Of a stretch of DNA of 38,021 bases, positions 1 through 6,877 are shown one piece after another. Each line of letters begins with the position of its first letter. The stretch's first letter is position 1. This DNA is from Myxococcota bacterium. GTDB lineage: Bacteria; Myxococcota_A; Polyangia; JAAYKL01. The notes under the pieces were generated by a model. That model had not been told where the DNA came from. It searched no databases and saw nothing but the letters and a program-made list of their open reading frames with translations. The stretch lies in the NCBI GenBank assembly GCA_030065855.1, contig JASJCT010000050.1, positions 1 to 38,021 of the forward strand, read 5' to 3'. Both the position numbers and the translations under genes were made by a program.

Positions 1-155
1 TCTAGAGCGGCGACTGGTTTGAAAGCGAATAGATTTCAGGAAGTTGAATGCATGGGTCTGGCCACCTAAAGGGTCAGTGCCATCCGCCGAAAAATGGCAT
101 CAGCGATAATTCTGTGATGATTTGGGATGCGACTTTATTGATGAAGGAGGTCGCA

Positions 156-688
156 ATGTCCATCCCACGTTGGAAGCCTTCAATTCGGCCAAGCAAGCAG
201 GAAAAGCTTCTACTGAAGCGATGCACAAAGAAACGCAAGCTCTTCGCCTTTCTGCGCAACCATAGGCACGAGTTATTCGATGATGCGTTGCAGGACGAAC
301 TCGCATCTATGTACCGTGATACGGGTGCGGGTAAGGAGCCGGTAAAGCCGGCTTTGATGGCGATGGCGCTTATACTCCAAGGTTATCATGGAGTATCTGA
401 TGCAGAGGCCGTTGAGTTGTCGGTTATGGACTTACGTTGGCAGATGGTTCTGGGTAGACTTGGAGAAACAGCGTCTGCCCCCCTTCTCAAGGGGCACTCT
501 TTGATTTTCGTGAGCGACTTATTGCGAGTGAGATGGATCGGAGGTTGTTGGAGCATACCGCCGCTCTGGCTCGTTCTACCAAGGGTTTTGATTGGAAAAA
601 GCTCCCAAAGACGCTGCGGATTGCTCCCTCTTTCCTATGCGCTCATTATCCGCAATGCAAGACACCTCTCCTTGGATCCCGCGCTTGA
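156..688 (+). pseudogene. IS1182-like transposase N-terminal remnant, frameshifted and truncated
   Basis: The start is ATG 156, preceded by a strong Shine-Dalgarno (AAGGAGG, 144-150). The first part carries the N-terminal DUF772-type region of IS1182-like transposases, with features such as HRHELFDDALQDELASMYR and TGAGKEPVKPALMAMAL. After about residue 110 the family sequence (GALFDFRERLIASEMDRRLL, then TKGFDWKKLPKTLRIA) continues in another frame from about 491 to a stop at 686-688. A single-base indel near the C-run at 478-483 explains the shift. The catalytic DDE part is absent, so the gene is dead. The unshifted frame stays open and reads straight into the next gene, uppP. Family assignment is from recognised motifs and was not searched. 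Confidence 0.8.
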
Positions 689-722
689 CCTATTGGTTAC
701 TTGCAGATACTTGAGTGCAGTG

Positions 723-1553
723 ATGGAAGTGATGTACGCAATGTTTCTGGGGGCTGTTCAGGGAGCCACCGAATTCTTACCGGTTTCCTCGTCCGGTCAC
801 CTGGCAGTGGGACAAATGGCAGCAGGGCACTGGTATCCAGGGCTATCGCTAGCAGATCACCCACTCGCATTCGAAATTCTGCTACATTTGGCAACACTTC
901 TGGCCATATTGGTGGTATTTCGCCGGGAAGTCGCGGGACTTTTTTGGGGGATGGGCAAGGTCGTCGTGGGGATCGGTCAGGGCCGGCTCGGGAGCGTGCT
1001 AAAGGAGCACGATGGCGCGAACCTGGCCGTGGCAGTGGTTGCAGGCAGCGTGCCTACGGCCATCCTCGGCTTACTGCTGCGGGATGCTGCCGTACACGCG
1101 ACAACTTCTTCCACACTGCTTGGGCTCAGTTTTTTAGGCTGCGCTGGGCTATTGCTGGCAAGCCGGTGGTGGCCGGGTGGATCCAGGCGACTGACGTGGC
1201 GCCTGGCCCTGCTTATCGGACTCATTCAAGGCATTGCAGTGTTACCTGGGATATCTCGGTCTGGCGTTACCATTGTCATGGGCCTTGCCCTTGGGCTTGA
1301 CCGAGAGGCAGCCGCCCGGTTTTCGTTTCTCCTCTCCCTGCCCGCGATCGCAGGCGCGGCAGTACTCGAACTGGATATGGCGGCAATCACCGTGTCTGGA
1401 AATGCAACCGCCTACCTCTTTGGCGCTGCGGCTGCGTTTTTCATTGGCCTTTTTGCACTGCTCCTGCTCATGCGCCTGGTGCGCCTCGGACGATTATGGC
1501 TCTTCTCACCCTATGTCGGCGCTGTCGGCGTCCTCACCCTGTTGTTTCTTTAA
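723..1553 (+). CDS. uppP: Undecaprenyl-diphosphate phosphatase UppP (BacA)
   Basis: Integral membrane enzyme that dephosphorylates undecaprenyl pyrophosphate to recycle the lipid carrier used for peptidoglycan and O-antigen export. It is also linked to bacitracin resistance. The N-terminus carries the family signature QGATEFLPVSSSGH (Gln13-His26, including Glu17), and the second signature PGISRSGVT lies at residues 175-183 with the active-site Arg179. At 276 aa with many hydrophobic segments it matches the usual length. The open frame extends upstream to base 48, but that part is transposase remnant, so I place the start at ATG 723; ATG 732 or GTG 720 are alternatives and no clear ribosome site is visible. 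The 3' end overlaps the convergent gene at 1506-1856 by 48 bases. IS debris directly upstream probably removed or replaced the native promoter. Confidence 0.93.
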   Translation: MEVMYAMFLGAVQGATEFLPVSSSGHLAVGQMAAGHWYPGLSLADHPLAFEILLHLATLLAILVVFRREVAGLFWGMGKVVVGIGQGRLGSVLKEHDGANLAVAVVAGSVPTAILGLLLRDAAVHATTSSTLLGLSFLGCAGLLLASRWWPGGSRRLTWRLALLIGLIQGIAVLPGISRSGVTIVMGLALGLDREAAARFSFLLSLPAIAGAAVLELDMAAITVSGNATAYLFGAAAAFFIGLFALLLLMRLVRLGRLWLFSPYVGAVGVLTLLFL

Positions 1554-1856
1554 CGCCGATTGGGCCGCCCCCACCCAGTGCTGAAACTCCCTTTTTACGA
1601 CTGCGATTGCCTGCTTGGTGAATAGCTTAAATACAAATGGCACGGCTGCAGAGAGCTCTATATTATGGGGATTAACGTTGAGAAAAACCGTAATGGTAAC
1701 ACCTTGAACGGAAAAGATCACACGCGCCCGGCGGTCATCGTCCCACACCATCTGTGGTTGGTATTTGGCCCATCGCTGAGCATGGTATGCCCACGCCAAT
1801 AGGGCTGCTTTTTTCGCGGTCGCAAGACCGATATGGTGGGTCAGATTGAGCTTCAC
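1506..1856 (-). CDS. PHA-granule-region (PHA_gran_rgn) family protein
   Basis: Small soluble protein of 116 aa starting at GTG 1856; an AGGTAGGA-like ribosome site lies about 10 bases upstream. The layout matches the family called 'putative polyhydroxyalkanoic acid system protein': an N-terminal basic strand beginning MKLNLTHHIGL, a helix, then a central strand pair around FSVQGVTITVFLNVN and a C-terminal LPF-like segment (AAVPFVFKLFTKQAIAVV) followed by an amphipathic helix. Known members lie near polyhydroxyalkanoate genes, but no PHA synthase or depolymerase is visible here, so a PHA role is only a family label. It is convergent with uppP and the coding regions overlap by 48 bases. Confidence 0.6.
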   Translation of the reverse strand: MKLNLTHHIGLATAKKAALLAWAYHAQRWAKYQPQMVWDDDRRARVIFSVQGVTITVFLNVNPHNIELSAAVPFVFKLFTKQAIAVVKREFQHWVGAAQSALKKQQGEDADSADIG

Positions 1857-1937
1857 AACACCACAATCCTACCTAAAAACAACGCGGGTGCCTAGGCGGT
1901 TGTAAGTTCCCTTGAACAGCGATATCATTTGATAATC

Positions 1938-2504
1938 ATGGCTCACGTTTCTGAAAAACCCTGTCGAAAGTGCGGCGTTAAGAACCCGGTGACGAACCAT
2001 TATTGTCGCTCCTGCGGTGCCTTTTTATCCGTATCGACCACAGCAATACTGGCTGCGCGAAAGCCCATATTACCGGCCGTAAAAAAAATTCGACTGCGGT
2101 GGATCGGACTGAGCGCATTCGTCATTCTCGGCCTGCTGTCGCTGATATTCGGGGCAGTCTTGCTTGCGACCTGGGTTGGGTCAGACAGCGGGTTTCGAGG
2201 TAACCGACTCGATTCAAGCGCGATAGCCCGAGACTTTAGTGGGACAGTGCTTATTGGTATTTTCTTGTTCCTACTGGCGTTTGGCCTGGCAGGCATTGCC
2301 ATGGCGTGGCTCGTCCGAGGACGCGCAGTGGTCGAACTGGGCATTGCTTCAATAGTGGTGCTGATTCTACTGGCTGTGATAGGATCAGCCTTGTCAGATG
2401 ATGTTCTCTTTATCGCAGCCGTGCTGCTCGTGCCCGCAGCGGCCCTGGCATGTTTGGGCGGCAAGCTCGGTGAGATTTGGTTTGACAAGGAAAACAGAAT
2501 ATGA
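1938..2504 (+). CDS. Zinc-ribbon membrane protein of unknown function
   Basis: Protein of 188 aa. It begins with a compact zinc-ribbon, CRKCGVKNPVTNHYCRSCG, with the CxxC...CxxC spacing typical of rubredoxin-like ribbons. Four hydrophobic segments follow, around residues 55-80, 105-125, 130-150 and 160-180. Zinc-ribbon plus membrane helices is a widespread architecture of unknown role. I use ATG 1938; a TTG three codons upstream is possible and neither has a good ribosome site. The stop overlaps the next start by four bases (ATGA at 2501-2504), so it is probably co-translated with the outer membrane protein that follows, as the first gene of a five-gene run reaching 6858. Confidence 0.7.
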   Translation: MAHVSEKPCRKCGVKNPVTNHYCRSCGAFLSVSTTAILAARKPILPAVKKIRLRWIGLSAFVILGLLSLIFGAVLLATWVGSDSGFRGNRLDSSAIARDFSGTVLIGIFLFLLAFGLAGIAMAWLVRGRAVVELGIASIVVLILLAVIGSALSDDVLFIAAVLLVPAAALACLGGKLGEIWFDKENRI

Positions 2505-4129
2505 GGGCCATATCGATACTTGCTGCGGCGATTGTTGGGGCCTGCCTGGCCTTTGGAACAACGCGCGCCAGGGCAGAACAGCACGACCCATCAAACGAAG
2601 TCGCGTCTGAAAGCCCCCCTGCAGCAGCCTCCAAGGATACTGCGGATTGGATTGAAGTTCAGAGAGACGAGAATGGCCAAAACCTCGATCTGCTCAATGC
2701 AGATGTGACTTCATCGGGTCGTGAACCTCGATATATACTCGAAAAAATTGAGATATTCGGAAACCGTAAAACAATGGCGCCGGTTATTCTCGAAGAGATT
2801 AAGATTGCGCCGGGCGAGGTCTTTCGCGCAGATGACCCCAGGCTGGAAAAAGCCCGCTATCGCCTGCTCGCCCTAGGGCTCTTCTATGAGGTAAACCTGT
2901 CCCTTAGAAAAGGATCCAGGCGTGGATTGGCCAGATTGGTTGTCATTGTAAAGGAGCGGAATACCCTCGTCATCCAGGACATCGCGTTTGGTCTGGCAGA
3001 AATGAACCCAAGCGGCACGCTGTCTGAAATCATTCCCTATGGTTCTTTGGATGTGGCAGAGAGATCGTTTCTCGGGTCCGGGGTCCACGTCTCTGCCGCA
3101 GGGGTGTGGTCAAAAGACCAGTACGGGTATCGGCTGAGATTCAGCGATAATCATTTCCTACAAACGGATTTCAGCGTGCACGCCGAGGGGTTGTTTGCCC
3201 ATGCGCGGGATTTCTTTGGGAATGATAGGGTCTGTAAGCGTACGTGCCCGTGCGATGAAGCGGATCCAGAATGTCCTGACAGCTCTGTGGACGCATCCTA
3301 CGAGGATTATGTCGACATGGAGTACAACCGAACCGGATTCCGCATGGGCACGGGGTATACAGTGCTGGGGGATAATTTCCTATCAGTCGATTATCGCCTG
3401 GAGATTATCGACGCGGCTGTTCCGCCGGCAGGATCCCATCTCACTTTTGGGGAACGCCGTCCCATTGTGTTCGGCCATCTATTGCCGGGCTACTCTTTTT
3501 TGTCGAGTGTGATTTTCGGTGCAGTGCGCGACACGCGGGACAGTTTCATTCTCGCTTCCGAGGGTACGCGCACAGCCCTTGAGGTGGAGTTTTCCACTGA
3601 AATTATTGGATCGGATTACGATTTTGCAAAGTTTACCCTGACCCACGATACCTATTTTCCCTTGGGCAAGGGACACACCCTCAAGCTCGGCCTTTTGATC
3701 GGGCTGATCATGGGGGAAGCGCCTTTCTTCAACCAATTCTTTGTTGGAGATTTTTCGTCATTTGTACCATCGCGCTTGTTAGAGATGAATTTCTCTCCGC
3801 TCCAGCCCAATGTGCTCGAAACTTCCATTGTCGAGATGCGATACGAGGATCTGGCAATGAGCATTGGCGTGGAGTACGCGTTGCCGTTCTATCGCGGGAA
3901 GGGATTTTTTTATGGGGTAAACGGCTTTGTCGGCGCGGGCATTTTTGCCCTGACGTCCCAGTCACACCTAAAGATCGACCCCAAGGGATACAGCGGCTAC
4001 AGGGCCATCCCGATGGATGTGACAGCTGATCTCGGCATCAAAGTGGATACGGCCGTGGGGTTATTTGTTGTTTCCATGGGCAATATGTTTCGGATGATCC
4101 CATCCGTGGGAAGGTCGCTTGCTGAGTAA
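2501..4129 (+). CDS. Omp85/BamA-like outer membrane protein with one POTRA domain
   Basis: Protein of 542 aa. The N-terminus is a signal peptide ending near TTRARA (residue 25). Residues about 80-165 form a POTRA-like domain (ILEKIEIFGNRKTMAPVI, then a LEKARYRLLALGLFYEV helix-strand and LVVIVKERNTL). The rest resembles a 16-strand barrel, with alternating aromatic strands and RDTRDS near the last third, as in BamA/TamA-type proteins. The single POTRA is fewer than the five in BamA or three in TamA, so this is a side member of the family rather than the main assembly factor. A cysteine cluster (Cys245, 249, 251, 258) sits in what should be an extracellular loop. It overlaps the gene upstream by four bases and the gene downstream by one. 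Confidence 0.8.
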   Translation: MRAISILAAAIVGACLAFGTTRARAEQHDPSNEVASESPPAAASKDTADWIEVQRDENGQNLDLLNADVTSSGREPRYILEKIEIFGNRKTMAPVILEEIKIAPGEVFRADDPRLEKARYRLLALGLFYEVNLSLRKGSRRGLARLVVIVKERNTLVIQDIAFGLAEMNPSGTLSEIIPYGSLDVAERSFLGSGVHVSAAGVWSKDQYGYRLRFSDNHFLQTDFSVHAEGLFAHARDFFGNDRVCKRTCPCDEADPECPDSSVDASYEDYVDMEYNRTGFRMGTGYTVLGDNFLSVDYRLEIIDAAVPPAGSHLTFGERRPIVFGHLLPGYSFLSSVIFGAVRDTRDSFILASEGTRTALEVEFSTEIIGSDYDFAKFTLTHDTYFPLGKGHTLKLGLLIGLIMGEAPFFNQFFVGDFSSFVPSRLLEMNFSPLQPNVLETSIVEMRYEDLAMSIGVEYALPFYRGKGFFYGVNGFVGAGIFALTSQSHLKIDPKGYSGYRAIPMDVTADLGIKVDTAVGLFVVSMGNMFRMIPSVGRSLAE

Positions 4130-4791
4130 TGGAGCGCTGTAGGACATGGCTCTGGTCTGCCATATGGATCCTTTTATTGGGGGGAGTCTGTCTTTCACCA
4201 GCCCAGGCTGAAGACCCTGAGATAAAGATGCGCCGTGTGGGTGTTCATTTTTCAGCGGGCCGGCTCTCCACTAGTTTCACATTTAGAGATGCGTTCACCC
4301 AGAGTATCCGAGAAAAACTCAAGTCCGGACTGCCCACCAAGGTCGTGGCGCAAATCAATCTAGAGCTGATGGGTAAGCGAAAGCCCATCTCCCTGTGGGT
4401 GCGCTCTGCCACGATTGTTTACGATCTCTGGGAAGAGGCCTTTTTCATTACCATGGAGGACAATCGGGGCCGCCGCCAAGCACGCCTGACCACTGCCAAA
4501 GGGGTGATCGATACAGTTGGCATGCTAGAAAATCAGCCCATCGCCTACATGGGTAGCCGGCCCCCAGGTACCTTTCGGTTGCGGGTATTGGTCGAAGTGA
4601 ATCCAGTATCTAAGGAAATGGTCGCCAATATCCGCCGCTGGCTTGCCAAACCACCGGCCGGCAGCAGCGGCGTGGAGCAGCAGACCAACTTCTTTGGATC
4701 ATTTGTCGGCATTTTCGTAGATCGCCGCATTGGCCAGGCAGATAAGCGTATTGTCTTTGTTTCACAGTGGTTTGAGATCGGTGGCCCATGA
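4129..4791 (+). CDS. DUF4390 family exported protein
   Basis: Protein of 220 aa with an N-terminal signal or anchor ending at LSPAQA (about residue 27). The body fits DUF4390: an early RLSTSFTFRDAFTQ segment, a LWEEAFFITMED segment, and a C-terminal aromatic end (FVSQWFEIGG). DUF4390 proteins are exported, have no known biochemical function, and are commonly encoded beside NtrY-like sensor kinases, as here. The start codon overlaps the stop of the outer membrane gene by one base (TAATG), and the stop overlaps the kinase start by four. Translational coupling to both neighbours suggests that it works with the kinase sensor domain in the periplasm; that is inference. Confidence 0.75.
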   Translation: MERCRTWLWSAIWILLLGGVCLSPAQAEDPEIKMRRVGVHFSAGRLSTSFTFRDAFTQSIREKLKSGLPTKVVAQINLELMGKRKPISLWVRSATIVYDLWEEAFFITMEDNRGRRQARLTTAKGVIDTVGMLENQPIAYMGSRPPGTFRLRVLVEVNPVSKEMVANIRRWLAKPPAGSSGVEQQTNFFGSFVGIFVDRRIGQADKRIVFVSQWFEIGGP

Positions 4792-6290
4792 TTCGCCGCC
4801 TCGATGTAAAAATTGTCCTCACCCTCATTGTTACGGTGTTTCTGCCCCTGGGCGTCTCTGTTTTCTTGGTGGCCACTGCTATTGAGACCTCCTTGGGCCT
4901 GGGCCTCAATGCAGAGATCGCAGACCAACTTGAGCAAGCACTGGCAGCTCAAAAGGAGCACATTGAGGTGCTCAAGCAATCCGTGCGTCTCAGGTTTAAC
5001 CACCTGATAGACTCCCATCTCCTTGCCCAGGCAGCAATCGATGCGCAAGACGGTCAATTGCGGCAAACATTGGGGGCGTTCTTGACGGCAGATCCGTCCT
5101 TAAGGCGTATCTGTCTTTTTACCGAAACAGGCCAGACCCTTGAAGTAGAAGATGCCGAAGACTTGGATGTAAACGATGCCCGGACAATGCTGCTGGAAAG
5201 CGACGTGACACTCGGTCCGTTCACGAGGGTCGAGGCGCTTTATGCGGTGGATGCCGGTGTCATGGCTGCATACAAAGGTGCTGGAGAGCAGTACGCCACC
5301 TATCGCGCCCTTGTAAATGCGCCTCCAGAGTACCTCGGGAACCGATTCGTCTGGGTCTATTTGACCATTTTGGGGTTTGCTGCAGTGGTGAGCGTAACCA
5401 TCGGTATTCTCTGGGCGCGCCGCCTGGTAAGGCGCATTCACAGCCTTGCAATGGCCACCAGAAGGGTTGCCAGAGGCGACTTGTCCGTCAGCGAACGCGC
5501 CGGCGCCAACGACGAGGTCGGGCAACTGGTGGAATCGTTTAATAGCATGGTCGCTGAACTGGCAGCGAACCGGGCGCGCATCGAATACCTTCAAAAAATA
5601 TCTGCCTGGCAGGAAATGGCCAGACGGCTTGCCCACGAGATCAAGAATCCCCTCACCCCGATACAGCTAGCTGCCCAACAAGTGAGAGAAAAGTATACCG
5701 GAGACGACCCTGCATTTGAACGCCTGCTCAGCCAATCGACAGAGATAATCGGCGAAGAAGTGGCGACCTTGCGCCGGCTCACCTCTGATTTTTCTTCGTT
5801 TGCCAAACTGCCCGAAATCCACCCGAAACCAGTCGATCTTCGGGGATTCCTCGAAGAATGCGAAACCTCGCTCTTGCCAGTGATGGAAAACGAAGGGGTC
5901 GCCATCGCGTTCTCAACACCGACTGAAAAAATTGCCGTGAGCATCGATCGCATCATGATGAAGCGGGTTATCGATAACCTGGTGCGCAACGCAGCCGAGG
6001 CGATCAAGGAGGCAGACGTCGCATCCCCTGTCATCTCTGTCTCAGCCGGGCGGTATAGTGGGCATAAGCGGTCCGAGGTCATGATTCGCATAGAGGACAA
6101 TGGCCCGGGCATCCTACCAGAGCATCACCCGTCGATTTTCGACCCCTACTTTACCACCAAGAGCGAAGGTACAGGCCTGGGACTGGCTATTAGCAAGAAG
6201 ATCGTGCTCGAGCACGGCGGCCTGATTTGGATGGACGAGCTACCTACTGGCGGGGCTGCTTTCAGTATCGTCTTACCAGCTGAATCCTAA
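4788..6290 (+). CDS. NtrY-like sensor histidine kinase
   Basis: Membrane histidine kinase of 500 aa. Order: transmembrane helix about 9-31, periplasmic sensor region 35-180, second helix about 184-206, HAMP linker about 207-258 (ending in DEVGQLVESFNSMV), then the dimerisation/phosphoacceptor region with HEIKNPLTP (phosphoacceptor His283) and an ATP-binding domain with N-box NLVRNAAEAI, G1 DNGPGI, F-box FDPYFTTK and G2 GTGLGL. All catalytic boxes are intact, so it should be active. The H-box is the NtrY/NtrB type that usually partners sigma54-type response regulators, but no response regulator is encoded anywhere in this window. It overlaps DUF4390 by four bases and is followed 16 bases on by a thioredoxin-like gene. 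Confidence 0.92.
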   Translation: MIRRLDVKIVLTLIVTVFLPLGVSVFLVATAIETSLGLGLNAEIADQLEQALAAQKEHIEVLKQSVRLRFNHLIDSHLLAQAAIDAQDGQLRQTLGAFLTADPSLRRICLFTETGQTLEVEDAEDLDVNDARTMLLESDVTLGPFTRVEALYAVDAGVMAAYKGAGEQYATYRALVNAPPEYLGNRFVWVYLTILGFAAVVSVTIGILWARRLVRRIHSLAMATRRVARGDLSVSERAGANDEVGQLVESFNSMVAELAANRARIEYLQKISAWQEMARRLAHEIKNPLTPIQLAAQQVREKYTGDDPAFERLLSQSTEIIGEEVATLRRLTSDFSSFAKLPEIHPKPVDLRGFLEECETSLLPVMENEGVAIAFSTPTEKIAVSIDRIMMKRVIDNLVRNAAEAIKEADVASPVISVSAGRYSGHKRSEVMIRIEDNGPGILPEHHPSIFDPYFTTKSEGTGLGLAISKKIVLEHGGLIWMDELPTGGAAFSIVLPAES

Positions 6291-6306
6291 AAACGAGAGG
6301 GCGAAC

Positions 6307-6858
6307 ATGCATGACCACAGTGACCATCAGACGAACAGCTGGACCCACCGGTTGGGCATCATTATCCTTCTTGCCATTGGCATATGGGTCCTGTCCCAGT
6401 GGTCTGGTTCATCGCTTATCGATCCTGGCACGCCAGCGCCGGGATGGCGATTGCCCTTGGCCGACGGGTCCGGGGCATTGCTCGACCTTGCAGACCTGCG
6501 TGGCAAGGTTGTGGTGTTGGATTTCTGGTCCACCACCTGCCCGCCTTGTCTCAAGCAAATACCTGAACTCCAAGAGATTCATCGACAAATGAAGTCAAAG
6601 GATGTCTCGGTTATCGGTATTGCAGCTGGGGGTGAATCCTTGGAGGACATCGCGGCGTTCAAAGCGAGAAAGCAGATCTCCTACCCCTTGGTTGTGGATG
6701 CTGGGAGGGTAGCGCGCGATTACCAAGTAGGATCCCTACCCACATTGTATGTCATTGATGCCAAAGGGAATATTGTGAATGGGCACACGGGTTACTGGCC
6801 CAAGGCAGCCATCTTAAAAGCAGTGACCAGGAGCATATCGTCTGGGTATCACCCATAA
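6307..6858 (+). CDS. TlpA/ResA-like membrane-anchored thioredoxin
   Basis: Protein of 183 aa with one N-terminal membrane anchor (about residues 16-32, LGIIILLAIGIWVLSQW) and an AhpC/TSA-TlpA-type thioredoxin domain outside the membrane. The redox motif is CPPC (Cys78, Cys81) in STTCPPCLKQIPE, and the cis-Pro loop is SLPTLYVID. Such proteins reduce or maintain periplasmic thiols, for example in cytochrome c maturation or zinc and copper protein assembly. A GAGAGGG ribosome site lies just upstream, and it trails the NtrY-like kinase by 16 bases, so they are probably one transcript. The natural substrate cannot be told; the cysteine loop of the outer membrane protein two genes upstream is a candidate by context only. 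Confidence 0.85.
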   Translation: MHDHSDHQTNSWTHRLGIIILLAIGIWVLSQWSGSSLIDPGTPAPGWRLPLADGSGALLDLADLRGKVVVLDFWSTTCPPCLKQIPELQEIHRQMKSKDVSVIGIAAGGESLEDIAAFKARKQISYPLVVDAGRVARDYQVGSLPTLYVIDAKGNIVNGHTGYWPKAAILKAVTRSISSGYHP

Positions 6859-6877
6859 CCAATGCTACACTATATTT

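Noticed and set aside
2000..2584. Minus-strand frame of 194 codons
   Set aside because: It lies opposite the zinc-ribbon gene with biased, low-information composition (a shadow frame), and the plus-strand gene has clear motifs.
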